Assembly (NCBI GenBank): GCA_002914805.1
Contig: JXTB01000018.1
Span: 429,099-493,098, forward strand
Direction: 5' to 3'
Length of the DNA: 64,000 nt
From: Parasponia andersonii
Taxonomy: Eukaryota; Streptophyta; Magnoliopsida; Rosales; Cannabaceae
In this document: positions 1-12,498 of the stretch, piece after piece
Layout: each line of letters starts with the position of its first letter
How positions within the stretch are numbered: position 1 is the first letter of the stretch
Program-made: the position numbers and the translations under genes
Notes under the pieces: model-generated
Databases searched by the model: none
What the model was told of the DNA's origin: nothing
The model's input: the letters and a program-made list of their open reading frames with translations, nothing else

Positions 1-206
1 ATACGTGTAAATATCCCTTATGTTTAGGGATGTCAGTTTGTATTAGGATTAAATACATGTAAATATCCCTTAAGCTTGGGATGTCATTTTGTAATTTTCT
101 AAGTTAGAATTTGAATATTATAACCAGAGAGATTTTAAGGGTAGTTATTCGGATTACATACTTGTAGATATCCTTAACTTTAAAATGTCAGTTTGTAATC
201 CTAAAA
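1..206. repeat. Degenerate short tandem repeat, about 3 units
   Basis: Three imperfect copies of a ~45-50 nt motif built on 'TACATGTAAATATCCCTTA' followed by 'GGGATGTCAGTTTGTA' start near positions 1, 51 and 156. The third is separated from the second by ~50 nt of unrelated sequence. No coding potential is seen. The array may continue upstream of the window. Confidence 0.6.
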
Positions 207-267
207 AAAAAATTGTATTAGAATTTGCGTTTTGTTTCCTTATCAACCGTATATGATAACAGTCTAA

Positions 268-1060
268 GGGGTTGTTTGCTATCATGACTAAAAAATTATT
301 TTTTGTTTTTAGAAACAGAAAATTGTTTTCTGAGAACTTGTAAGAGTGTTTGGCATTGTTATCTGAGAACAGTTTTTAAAAACAGAGTTAAAGAAAACAG
401 AAAATTCAGAGAACAACAAAATGTTGTTTTCAAGGTGTTTTCTTAATTTTTTCTTTTTCTGAAAAAAAAAAAAGAAAAATTCTTTCATATGACTTTCATA
501 TACACATTTTCTTGTAATTTTCTCTCTGATCACCTTCTCTAACTACTCTCTCTCTTCTCACTCTCTCTCATCACTTTCTCTCTCTTTATTCTCTCAATCC
601 TCATTCTCTATCATCATTTTCTCTCTCATCACTTTCTCTCTTCTCATTTTCTCTCATCACTTTCTCTCTCCTCATTTTATTTCATCACTTTCTTTCTCAT
701 CATTTTCTATCCCTTCATTTTTTTAATCACATTATCTCTCTTCATTCTTTATTACTACTTTATTTTTTATAACTTTTTTTATCTTTATTTTTTATCCACA
801 TGTATTCTTATCACTTTCTCTCTCCTTCTTCTCTTACTTGAATTTATCTCTGATTACTTTCTCTTAACTTTTTCTCTCTAATATTTATTTTATAATACAA
901 ATATAATTTTTTATATTCATTTAATTTTTTTTCCTAAAAATTATTTTTAGAAAATATTTGCCAAACACCCATTGTTTTCTAAAAACATTATAAAACAGTT
1001 TTTGTTCTTATTTCTGAAAATATAACTCTGAAAACAGAAAACAAAAAGCCAAACAGGCCC
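268..1060. mobile_element. PIF/Harbinger-like non-autonomous element (large MITE)
   Basis: The element begins GGGGTTGTTTGC and ends GCCAAACAGGCCC. The right end in reverse complement reads GGGCCTGTTTGGC, so the termini are imperfect inverted repeats. Both ends abut TAA (265-267 and 1061-1063), the 3-bp target duplication expected of PIF/Harbinger (Tourist) elements. Further inside, GAGTGTTTGGCATTGTT on the left pairs with GCCAAACACCCATTGTT on the right, so the inverted repeats extend beyond 100 nt. The centre (~530-870) is a long pyrimidine tract rich in TCTCTC and TCACTTTCTC. There is no transposase ORF, so it would depend on a transposase made elsewhere. A hAT assignment is the alternative, but no 8-bp duplication is seen. 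Confidence 0.65.
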
Positions 1061-1063
1061 TAA

Positions 1064-2739
1064 GTGGTTACGGGTTTCTTGCATAAAGTGTTTTCTGTAT
1101 TAAGTTTCATGTCCCCGTTCACATTAATACTAAGCATTAAAACAAAATTCAAAAGTGAAACACTAACATTAATTTATATTGATATTCGAAAGTGAAACAT
1201 TAACACTAATTTATATTGTATGTAATTCTAATAGGAATATTATTTTTTCCCTAAAAAAAATTTATTTTTGCAAGAAAAATAATTAATATTTATTGTATTA
1301 AATGATTTAGTACTTCTAAAAAAATTTAATTAAGAAACTCCATATTTTTAGGCAAATATATTCGTCATTTCTGTGAATTTTTTGAAAATTATGATAGTTA
1401 TCGATATTTTGGTAACGATATTTTCATCCTTCCTCATGCATAAAGAAAGTGCCAATCGGTCCCTTTGTAAAAACGTGTTAATAAAATATAATACATAATT
1501 ATCTTTGAAGGAATTTTATTATTTCTATGTTCAATATACAAGTTAGGTCTTTTTTCAGGTATGACCAAATTAAATAATGTTAAATTATTTAATTATGTTG
1601 TAACATGAAGAATGATTGTTGTAAAAGTGGAAAAATAAAAATAATATACAGAAATTTTTATTTGGTTCAATTATTTCTGAATAATCTACTTCCAAGCGGC
1701 CACGCCAATAGAATAAACACTATTAGTAAAGTTTGAAATGAATACAAACACCAATTTGACTTATACAATAAAAGACTCCATCTTTTGATTGTCGCAATAT
1801 GAATGTATTTTTTCACTAATGTGTTTAGCGAGCACTACTCGTCTTAGATTGACTTTATTCTTCTGAAATCCCTTCAGATATTTGAAATCGATCTTCTCCC
1901 AAAGATTTTGTGTTCGTTCTTCCGATTAACACTCACAATCAAGCTCTCTTTAACCTTGTTTAATCCTTCATTTTTGGACTCTCTTCACAACTATGGATCG
2001 ATCTTCTTCTGAAGATATTCAACAACTCTTTCGAAGTACTTTATCCCATGACTAGGATTACTCCTAAGCCTATGAAAATGGCTAAAAGAAAAATCATCCT
2101 ATTACGCTCAATAATCGAAAAATGCAATATACCTAAAGATTCTAACAAGATGCCTTTATATAGAGTTCCAAGTTTTCAAGATTAAGTATCTGCAAAACAA
2201 CTATTAAAAGTATTTAATAGTGATTAGCAGACTTGCAAGATTAATTAAGTTCATTACCAAACTTAGAAAACTGATCTGAAAATTAAATGTTGATTCTGTT
2301 CACGTGTTACAACATAATCTGTCGATACAATCATGGTGGAACAGAAAAGAAAACTTCTAGATTTCTTCCCTAAAACAAAATAGGCAGTAACTCAAATCTT
2401 TTAATAGTATATATAACGAATTAGAGTAACTTTAAATAATAAGAATCAACACAAATGAGTAAAGAAACTTCCATAAAAGATATTCACATATAATATTCAT
2501 TTAAAAGAATCTCCTCGATGAAATATAGATAGATGCTCATAACTCTTTTTGGTAAGAGAAACTTACCCATTCCAATACAATGGAATTTGTCCATAAATGT
2601 AATTAACATACAAGATCAATAAATAATCAGATTAGTAAATATATTTGTAAAGAAATAATTCCCTATGGTGAAATTATCAATTGTAATTATCAATCACTAA
2701 TAATCAATACGATCGGATTTTTATGATCAACACTCATCC
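1064..2739. other. Non-coding AT-rich DNA, possible decayed copia LTR
   Basis: No supportable gene. The stretch ~1640-2440 contains 'AATCTACTTCCAAGCGGCCAC' style sequence followed by runs of TCTTCTG/CTTCAGA. This is reminiscent of copia LTRs that carry 'gtggttcgg...ctacgtcca', a motif seen much more clearly at 63.66 kb. It is too decayed to bound. Confidence 0.3.
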
Positions 2740-3321
2740 TGTCATGATCCGAAACTCGGGCCAGTGGTAGAAGAAGAATTTTACAAAGATGAGAAATTCC
2801 TTGATTTATTTGAAAAGTGTCAAAAGTTCTAGTTTTATAAAACGGTCCATTTAAATAAAATAATTAGAATTTTATTCCGTGAACCATTCTCACAGTTCGC
2901 ATACACCATTAAACATAGATCAAATAATTACCAAAAAGAAAAAATGTAAACCTAATATAAGTCCAAGCATCATCATCATCAGTGTCAAAAATCAAACACC
3001 AGAATGGCATATATAAGTTCACAGACAAAGATAGAATGTAGTAATCTTAGTTCAATGCTAAACAAATCCCAAACAGTCCAAACATCATGACATCACACTC
3101 CAAGCATTACCAAGATAACGAACTTCAGTTAATATAACCTCTTACTCCCCTTGATCACCAAGGTCTTACTGGACACCACCTGAGGAAGAAGGTAGGGAGG
3201 TGTGCATAAAATACTCAGTAGGAAAAATGATTATCTTGGTCGAAAATATTTTAGTGATGGAGAATTCCTGCATGGTTAGTTTAGTCCAAAATATACATAT
3301 ATATATAATTAAAACCAGAAA

Positions 3322-3360
<39 letters not shown>

Positions 3361-4661
3361 CAGTGTAATCAAAATCATTCAATTTATATGCACATGACAC
3401 AAATCAACCTATACTCATGAGCTCTCATCTGTGGAAACCCAGGATGATAGCACTAAGTACGCCTAACACGTAAGCCCATACTCGGAGGGGACACCCATGT
3501 GTTGCCTTCCAAACCTAAAGGGGAAACCGAATTGCCTACGCCTGCCAAATGGGGAGGTAATCAGAAGTAACAAAACTCTATGCGGATTTACGGACTCTAG
3601 ACCGACGGTGCGGCACGCAATGCCACACTATAAACCTACGATGCTAACACGGTGCTCATGTATGATCCTATGACACATACAATATAGAACTGAAGTGTGA
3701 AAATGTTCATGCTCGGGTTTTTCAATAAAATCAGCATATTAGGTTTTATAGGAAAACGGGCAGTACAACGGCCTTATCTTTAATATACCTAAAATAACCT
3801 GTATTCAGAAAATTCCCAGAGTAATACAATATGTATACATCATACAATCAATTTCCATCACATATATTCAAGAAAACCAAAAATCACATTTGTTCTCATA
3901 TGTTGCAGAAAATAAGTTTTATTCGAAAATGATATAAAACAGAGGCAATTGAGTCCTTACCTTGCTCGAATAGTGATACCACAATATTGAATCCTCAAAG
4001 TGTTATTGACGATCGCCTAGAAGGTCAGGAACCAATTCCAAGCCCTCGATCATCCTCTTGCGAAAAATCAACTTCTCACTGGAGCTTCAAATCTATAAAC
4101 GGACCTCTTCACTGAATTCCTAGTACCCAAAATAGTTAGGTTAGATATATAACTTGTCCAACTCGGGTTCGGGCCCATACCGGAATGGTGCCACGCAAAA
4201 AGAGGCAAAATCTCGACCGTCCAATCTCAATTTCTGTGCCATTCACCAAACATAGACAATATATATATATATATACTTCCTCATTTTCCGAGTACAATCA
4301 AAAAATTACAACAAAAATATAATCCAACGGCCGGATCAAAAAGTCAACTCAAGCTCAAAACATTCTAAAAATAACAACTTTTGATTCGGGCAGTATGGGA
4401 TTAAGATATATATATCTTGAGATTCCTCTCGACGAGACAAATCCAACGAGTCTGGTTTGAGGTCGAATGGAGGCCGGAATCGTCGTCGGCAGCTAAAAAT
4501 CCGAAATGCCCACTTCGTCTTCTCCGGCAACGGCGGCCTCTCCGGTGGCGGCAACTGGTCGACGTCGACTTGGCATGGCACGGGGGAGCTTCGCCTGTGA
4601 GATACATGGGTGGACGATGCCCGGGAGGCGAGCTACGGTGGTGGTCTTCATTTAGCTAAGG

Positions 4662-4701
<40 letters not shown>

Positions 4702-4972
4702 CGGGTGAGGGAGAGAGAGAGAGTCGGGTGAGGGAGAGAGAGAGAGTGATTGGGAAAAAGGATACCCACTTGAGTGGGAATATATAGGACTATGCAATTT
4801 TTCAAAAAATTATACTATAATCCCCAGTTCTCAAATCTCTATTAATTTCGTTCTCCAAAATTTGTAATTTAGTCTTTCTACACAAAACTTTTGCGAATTA
4901 ATCCACTTATTATTATATCCAGAAAATTGGTAAAATATCCAAATTACCCTCCAAAAAATCTGGGTTTTTATA
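2740..4972 (-). repeat. 3' LTR of the chromovirus
   Basis: About 2.2 kb, from TGTCATGATCC at 2740 to ...GTTTTTATA at 4972 in plus-strand reading. The last ~700 bp (4270-4972) match 6662-7345. The part at ~2785-3295 matches a second locus at 63035-63555. It contains a (TA)n tract (3325-3358), a (TA) run at 4260-4274 and a (GA)n tract (4665-4699). ORFs on both strands around 4336-4659 come from a GC-rich LTR patch and are not genes. Confidence 0.75.
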
Positions 4973-5029
4973 TTCTCCCCTCCTTAAAAGAATTTCTCCT
5001 GAAATTCAAAATATAAGAAAAGGTTTACA

Positions 5030-6476
5030 TTACAATACAACTTCTGACTGAAGATTGAACAAATAAGGGTACTTCTCGTACATCTCCGTTTTGAGTTCCC
5101 AAGTAGCCTCGTTTTCTTTGTGATATTCCCAAAGCACCTTGACAAGTGGAATCTCTCTGTTGCAAAGCACCTTCAGATCTCTAGCTAACAAACGAACAAG
5201 TTACTCTTCATAAGACGCATCTTCTTGGATCGGTACATGCACGTATTGAACAACATGAGATGGGTCCGACGTATACTTCTTCAACATCGACACGTGAAAC
5301 ACATTATGCACATGACCCAACTGTGCAGGTAAATTCAAGCGATATGCCACTGGACCAATTCTCTCAGTGATCTCAAAGGGACTAATATACCTTAGAGTAA
5401 GTTACCCTTAACTCCAAATCTTGTAACACCTCGCCTTAGAGTCATTTTCAAGAACATGGAATCACTAGTATCAAAATCTACCTCACGCCTCTTCAAGTCA
5501 GCATAGCTCTTTTGGTGACTCTGAATCTCTTTGAGTCTCTCTTGGATATCCTTGATCTTCTCTGTAGTCTCCTAAATTAGTTCAAGTCCAAGAGTAACAT
5601 GCTCTTCGGGTTCTGCCTAACATAAATGCGACCTACACGGCCTTCCATACAACACTTCATATGGAGCTACACTCACACTGGTTTGGTAACTGTTATTGTA
5701 AGCAAATTCTACCAAAGGAAGATGATCATCCCAATTCCCACCAAAATCCAGTATGCAACAACATAGCATATCCTTAAGAATTTGAATGGTCCTTTCAGAC
5801 TGACCATCTGACTCCAGATGGTGAGCCGTACTGATATCCAACTGCGTACCCAACACTTTTTGCAAGGCTCTCCAAAACTTAGAAGTAAACCTTAGATCTA
5901 TGTCAGAGACTATGCTTAAAGGTACACTATGCAAGCGTATGATGTTCTTCACATACAGTCTACTGAGGTTAGTAAGTGAGTATTCCATCCGGATCGGTAA
6001 TAAAGTGAGCATTCTTTGTCAACTGATCGACTACCACCCAAACTGTGTCATTCTTTCTCAAGGTCTTTGGCAAATGGGTCATGAAGTCTATTGTGATCTT
6101 GTTCTACTTCCATTCTGGAATTGGCAACGGTTGAAGTAATTTAGCTGGCCTCTGGTGTTCAGCCTTGACTTACTGACAAGTCAAACACTTAGCCACAAAG
6201 ATAGCTACATCCTTCTTCATACATTTCCACCAATACTGCTGCTTCAAGTCCCGGTACATCTTGGTACTACCCGGATGTACTACGAACCTTGATTTGTGAG
6301 CCTCTATTAGAATGGTTTCTCGAAGATTAGGGTTATTAGCTACAACCAACTTCCTACTGAAAAGAAAAAGCCCTTCTCTGTTAGTGCTTCGACCATCTAA
6401 CTGTTCACCAGTCTGAAATTGGTTCCAGATTGTCCTCAACTCTCTGTCGTGCCACTGACTCCATTGAGTAGTCTAG
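5030..6476 (-). pseudogene. Chromovirus pol remnant: integrase plus chromodomain
   Basis: Minus-strand translation with several stops and frame breaks. From 6439 to 6170 is the integrase zinc-binding HHCC region (histidines in EAHKSRFVVHPGS, cysteines in KCLTCQ). A weak stretch around 6100-6020 encodes ITIDFMTHLPK and VVVDQLTKNAHFI with the first catalytic Asp. Then 6012-5617 covers the rest of the core, with VSDIDLRFTS (second Asp) and DGQSERTIQ (Glu). Downstream, ~5400-5230 encodes the integrase C-terminus (LRYISPFEIT...GPVAYRLNLP), and ~5165-5045 encodes a chromodomain (REIPLVKVLWEYH, then ATWE). In this family the chromodomain guides insertion into heterochromatin. No gag, protease or RT remains. 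Not functional. Confidence 0.85.
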
Positions 6477-6591
6477 AGAAATGATGATGAAATCACAATA
6501 TTGCTCAGGCAAGCAAGACCTTCATTCTTAAGGTACTACAAGTTGTACTCACCAATCGCAACTGAGTTCCTCTAATCTTCAAACACCAGTG

Positions 6592-6592
<1 letters not shown>

Positions 6593-6662
<70 letters not shown>
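6593..6662. repeat. (TA)n microsatellite, ~70 bp
   Basis: Uninterrupted TA dinucleotides. They sit exactly where the truncated 5' LTR of the chromovirus meets its pol remnant, which suggests the tract was a deletion breakpoint. The homologous spot in the 3' LTR (~4260-4274) carries only a short TA run. Confidence 0.95.
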
Positions 6663-6665
<3 letters not shown>

Positions 6666-7345
6666 AACTTCCCCATTTTCCGAGTACAATCCAAAAATCA
6701 CAACAAAAACATAATCCAACGGTCGGATCAAAAAGTCAACTCAAGCTCAAAACATTCCAAAAATGGCAACTTTTGATTCGGGCAGTATGAGGTTAAGATA
6801 TATATACCTTGAGCTTTCTCTCGATGAGACGAATCCAATGAGTCTTGTTTGAGGTCGAACAGAAGCCGGAATCATTGCCGGCGGCCAAAAATCTAAAATG
6901 CCTACTTCGTCTTCTCCGAAAATGGCGGCCTCTCCGGTGGCAGCAACTAGTCGGCATCGACTCAGCATAACACGAAGGAGGTTCGCCAGTGGGCTACATG
7001 GGCAGACGACGTCGGGGAGGCGAGCTACGGCCGTGGTCGTCCTTCGGCTGAGGAAGACCCAAGAGAGAGAAAAAACGGGTGAGGGGGAAAGAGAGAGTCA
7101 GGTGAGGAAGAGAGATAGAGTGACTGAGAAAAAGGATACCCACGTGAATAGGAATATATGGGACTGTGCAATTTTTCAAAAAATTACACTATAGTCCCCG
7201 GTTCCTAAATCTTTATCAATTCTGTCCCCCAAAATTTGTAATTTAATTATTCTTCACAAATTTTTACAAATTAATCCCCCCATTATTATATCCGGAAAAT
7301 TAGTAAAATGTTCAAATTACCATCCCAAAAATCCTGATTTTTACA
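6662..7345 (-). repeat. Truncated 5' LTR of the chromovirus
   Basis: Parallel to 4270-4972 over its full length. It shares CCATTTTCCGAGTACAATC, the AAAAGTCAACTCAAGCTCAA block, the GC-rich patch, the GA-rich patch and the AT-rich tail ending ATTTTTACA. The remaining ~1.5 kb of LTR is absent. ORFs on both strands here (6747-7194) mirror those in the other LTR and are spurious. Confidence 0.8.
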
Positions 7346-7350
7346 TATCC

Positions 7351-10300
7351 GATTCGTGATCTAAAAGCATATATTATGTAAGTACTATAAAACTTAACAG
7401 ATCAAATATTTAATCGCATCTTATAACATAACTAGTAAACTAGTCATGTTGCAAATGAAAGTTGCCAGCAAATTTTCTCTTTCAATACATTTACTAAAAA
7501 TGCTTCATCTTATTATATGCTTCATGTTTCTCTTCATTTCTACCCACTGAAGAGGGAGATCCTCTATTGATCTCTATCTTCAGGAAGATTTCCTATTTTT
7601 TTTCTTCCTATTTTTTGTATTTAATATGTCCTTTGGTGTAATGGTCTTTATCCCACATATACTTATTGTCATAGGGGTTAAGTTCTATTAGAAGGATTTA
7701 TGGTTTTGTTCTATTTTTGTTATTTTTTTAAAAAAAAAATTATTGTAGATCTGAACCCTTTGTGATTTAGATTTAGAAGATTTTCATCATAAATGTTGCA
7801 TTGTTCACGATGATAGACTTTATTAGAATTGATGATGTACTTCGACACAATGAAGGATGAACCATTGTTGCTCTACTTTGTGAATATATGGATCTTATAA
7901 TTTTTTCAAGGTTCACTAGCTCCTTAGTATAAATTGATTTTATATTTATTGTGAGTATGGTGAATTCACATTGGTCTAATAATGGAGTTAATATTAGTAA
8001 TACAAACTCTTTATTAAGAAATGCTGGTAGTAGCTCTTATCACTTATTTCTCGTTTTAGGAATCAAGTGGTCTATAACATGCTATGCATAATTTACTTTG
8101 TATTGTTTTCTTTATTTTTTGTAGAGCAAACAAAGTTGTTATTATCAAAAGTATTATTTACAATGACAATATGTACTTCAATTGGAATGATTCCTCTAAA
8201 ATATAAGCTAATTCTCTAATCTTATACTTAATATAGCCAAACCAAGTATAAAGAGTTGACTATGACATCAAGAAAAAAAGGAAAAAAAAGCTAAATACAC
8301 CAAATAACAATTTATTGTCGTCACTGCATTCGACCCCTATTGGAGAGCCTTTACTCATGAAGTCTCATTGCTTAACATTTACAACATGCCATGGGCATCT
8401 TTCTTGAATTTTGAGCAAGTGTATAAAATATTTGCGAACTTTATAGCTCTTTAGTAGATGCCAACACATTTAGTATAAAGCAGCTTTCCGAGGAGGGAGA
8501 TCTATAAGTCTCTCTCTTTCAATCTTCATCTTCCTCTTTTTCTTCTTTTAATAAAATTTACTATTAATAGAAAATAAAAAATAGAAAGCATATTTATAAC
8601 CAGTATTAGTATCACTTTTCCCAATGCAAATATTAGAAGATAAATAAAATTATGAAATCAAAGTAAGATACATATTATATTCTTACCAAAGTGGACAAAT
8701 CATTCATTAGAAAAAAAAAAGCAAAAATTCCATCATAAGGGGTGATAGGTGTCCATTTATACTTAAATGATTATTAATTCTCTATGTTACTTTGGTTATT
8801 TTGTGTTAATATGAGACTAGTTATCTTGTTTTATGTTATTAGGTGTCAAATAAGGAAGGGATTGAAAATGAGTTGAAACATGATGATTGGAGTAAAAATG
8901 CAAAACAACGGAGCACTAGAGCCTCAACGTCGTGATGCTAGAGCCCGTGTACCACTGTGTCAGTTGTAAAGAAGTGAAAACACATGTTTTTAAGTCCATT
9001 GACTAGAGACTCAATGTCGCTGCATCCGAGTTATATTTTAGCTTCTGAATTTCGTGTTTTACACGCCAAGGGCTCTTAATTCGACCCAATATTTGTGACT
9101 ATGCCATTATATACTATTTCTATATAAATAGGTCATTCTAGGTCAGATTAAAGGGAGATTAGAGCCACTTAAATACTTAGACCTAAAGAGAGAGATAAGA
9201 GGAGAGCTTGGAGGTGGGAGCTGCTACTATCTTCGAAAACGAGTTTAAATTATTTAAAAAAAAAATGTTAAAAAGAAAAAGAATGGCAAATTTTTTATTT
9301 TTAATTATTCAATAATTATTATTTTCACATAGAATGATAAAAAAAGGAAATTTTTGCCATTCTCTCTCCTTTTTTTTTAAAAAAAATTCATTATATAGAA
9401 AAATTAACTCTTGAAAAAAGGGCAAAACAAGAATTTTTTAAACTTTTGTTATTCATTTTTTAAAATTGTTTTGAATATTTGAAATTCTTTTTATTTTTAA
9501 TAATTATTATTTTCACTTAAAATAATTTTTTATAGAAAAAAAAGAAAGACAAAATAATTGGTTTCAATTTTTATTACTTTTATTATATATTTTATGAGTT
9601 TAAAGGGTAAAATTGTCTTTTTTAACAATTAAAGTTCTAATTTTGGCTAAATACATGTGTCCGATCTTATTTGATAAGAAAATACAAATTGAAGATTTAA
9701 TTTGATATAAATGGAAAGGTTAGGATTTCTTTTTCAGAAAATACTAAAGGTGGTGTGTTTTTTTTTTTTTAATTATTCCATAGTAAAATAATAGATGAAA
9801 ATTGTGTGAGACTCACAGTTTTTGGGGTATGAGTAGACAATGAGCAAAAAAAGAAATCTTGTGTTCACTTTTTTTTTAGGAAATGAGAAAGAAAGAGAGA
9901 TGAATTATTTTAACCCAAATAAAAGATGGATTAAAACTTAAAATAGTTCCTTCTAACGGTGTTATTTTAACCCATTACTAAATTGTACAATCATCTTTTG
10001 CATACAAAATAAGTGATTGAACTATTTAGTCCATTTCCATTACTAAATATTCCTATTGAGAGGGGGGCAAAGCTAAAAACGCACAGAATTTTTTTTTTTT
10101 GGATTCTTTTCTTCATAAATTTTTCTAATTTTTTATCTTTGTTTTACCCCCTCCCTTTTTAGGACTGACTTTAGTTGAATTTAGTTGAGTTTTTAAAAGT
10201 AATTAAGGTTCAAAACAATTTGAAGAGTTAAAAAACGAAGTATTTTGTTTACTCAAACATAAAACTTTTTTACCATAAAAATATATGGGTGTGATTAAAA

Positions 10301-10645
10301 CTTTAATTACCAAGTGGGGAAAAACTTGAATTTTTTAAAATATAAGTAAAACTTATAAATTTAAAATTCAATAATGGCAAATAAAGGCATTTAGTAGGGG
10401 CAAATAGGAGTATAATTAATTTTTTAAAATAAAAATACATGTAAAAAAAAAAAAAAAAAAAGTTTAGGGGGCAACTGCCTCCCTTTCCCTTATTGGCTCT
10501 GCGAATGATTGTTCCTATTGCTTTTGGAAATAATTTTATTCATAAACATCATTGTCATTATTATTATTAATTTATAATAGATGAAAAAAAAAAGGACTTG
10601 TTAGACCATCTTAAATGGTTTTCGTTATTTCAACAGAATTAGTAA

Positions 10646-10680
<35 letters not shown>

Positions 10681-12490
10681 CTCACACACATTAACAAATA
10701 AAGAAAAAGTATGAAAATTTAATTAGTATATAAAAGTTTTGGTTTAACGAAAGTTTGTAAAGGAAATTTAAATATAGTTAATTTGCTGTTAATTAATTTT
10801 CCTTTTTCCTTTTTCAAGTCTATGCAAACACGTATTACAAAAAAACATATTTATACGCTTTGATGATGAGTGATTAGCATTCGTCATGGTTTTGTTAGCT
10901 TTCACTACTTTAACACATTGACATATGTTTTTTCTTTTCATTTGTTAAAATTAATTACGCCTTTTAAATTTTTTATCCATTTAGAATTAAAAATGTTATT
11001 ATTTTGTACTTATTTTGTCATTACTAAGACTCGTGCTTATATACTAGTATGGTTAAAACACAGATAGGACAGGATGTTATAACATTCGGATTGGCAGACC
11101 AACAAAATTAAGCTCTGGAACCAGCGTTAGTCTGTATCTATACTAATATATAGAAAGAGCAATCAACTTGGTTTTCATGCTTTGATCCAGCTGTTTCATT
11201 TTTTTTAATACTTTTTCTTTTTCGATTTCGTAACCTTTTATCCTGACTGCCTATAGCTATGCACCTCTTAGTAAAGTTATTCTCTAAATGTTCAGGAGTG
11301 CTTAGCTGTCCTAATTAATAAATTAAATCACTACAGATTTTTTACTAAAAGAAAAATTTATCCAATGTTTATAAACTATCATAATTCACAACTTTATCTC
11401 TAATTACACTTAAAAGAATTTTTCTCACAATAACTTTGTAACTGAAATTCTTTCTTTATTTCTCTCTTGAAATTTTTTTTTTTGTTGGGATAAAAAATAG
11501 AGTTACGAAAGAATCTAATTATAGGCTAAAATCTTTCTTTTTTACATAGGCGGTAGCCTACGATGATTGTCTATTGTCAACAAAATTGGATTTTAATAGT
11601 AGAAATAAAAAAATATATTCTTATATTTTATTATCAAAAAATATGACTGATTACTATTTTTATCTACCCATATTTTTTGACATCTCCGTAGGTGTCTAAG
11701 AAGAAAATGGTGTCTTCTACAAATTTCAAATATGAAACTTGCACTCTATTTTGTGTTTTGGGTTAGAAAGATTTGGACTCATTTTTTAAATGGGTGGTGA
11801 AGTAAATTGGTAGGTTCCAGGGAGTGACATTACAATTTGGATATTTTGTTGAGTTGCTATGCTATCAAGAAACGAAATCAATTCAAAATAATTTGCTGAC
11901 TTTTGCTTATGTTGCTTTTCAAGATTTAGTTCTTTTTCACTTATTTTTACATATTTCTTTATTTTGTTTTGTATGCTTTTTCTGCTTTTGGACAAATTAA
12001 TAGGCCTTGCTTGTTTTCTTTTGGGAAAATTGGTGTTTTGAGGGATTGAGATAGGTAAGGTAGTTTTGAGATGGGGCTTTGATTTTGAATACCATAATAC
12101 CAAATTTATTATGCTATTTTCCGCTTAATTTGATTAAAATAATTTTTTTTAGTAATTATGTCTATATGTTTTGTTTGGTTATTGTCTCTATTTATTTTAT
12201 TTTATAAACATAAAATGAGAGAAGGTTAGCATTTTATGTGCAGGGATGGTGGAAAATGCTGTTTGTATTTGCTCTTGAACGTCTAGCCAAATGTTGAAGT
12301 AGTGAAACACAATGCTAAATGTCTTAGATTTCAATATTTTTTTTGTTAAAGAAATTAGAATAGGCACTCTTCTAGCAATGTTCCGAATCCTGTTACGAAT
12401 TTTCATGGAACTTTATTTTCTTTAGTGACATCATTAGTTTTTGGTTAAATGAAATTTTTGAGTTTGTGGGGCTCTGGTGATTTTTCTGTT
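7351..12490. other. Long non-coding AT-rich spacer
   Basis: No gene is supportable. Contents include homopolymer A/T runs (a poly-A of ~20 at 10442-10462), a (TA)n tract at 10646-10679, and a ~180-bp segment at 8880-9060 ('ACGGAGCACTAGAGCC', 'CGTGATGCTAGAGCCC') that looks like part of an old retroelement LTR. Two G/C-rich islets, at ~10056 (GAGAGGGGGGCAAAGC) and ~10466 (TTTAGGGGGCAACTGCC), may be ends of an unidentified element. Short ORFs at 10870-11067, 11786-12103 and 12197-12406 lack recognisable features. Confidence 0.5.
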
Positions 12491-12498
12491 TTAGCAGG

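Larger units (their letters stand above)
2740..7345 (-). mobile_element. Defective Ty3/gypsy chromovirus (Tekay/Del-like), minus strand
   Basis: Read on the minus strand: a truncated 5' LTR (7345 to ~6600), a pol remnant encoding only integrase and chromodomain (~6476 to 5030), a purine tract at ~4973-4985 serving as polypurine tract, and a complete 3' LTR (4972 to 2740). LTR edges were placed where homology between the two LTR pieces stops: both read TGTAAAAAYC-like on the minus strand, and the far 3' end is ...GATCATGACA. Flanks are CATCC (2735-2739) and TATCC (7346-7350), a 5-bp target duplication with one C/T change. Gag, protease, RT and most of the 5' LTR are missing. The chromodomain and integrase sequence place it with chromoviruses. 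The exact clade is inference. Confidence 0.8.

Noticed and set aside
3166..3397. Tyr-Ile-rich ORFs on both strands
   Set aside because: They are translations of a (TA)n microsatellite in the LTR.
4336..4659. Overlapping ORFs on both strands (and again at 6747-7194)
   Set aside because: They lie in the GC-rich part of the chromovirus LTR and recur in both LTR copies.
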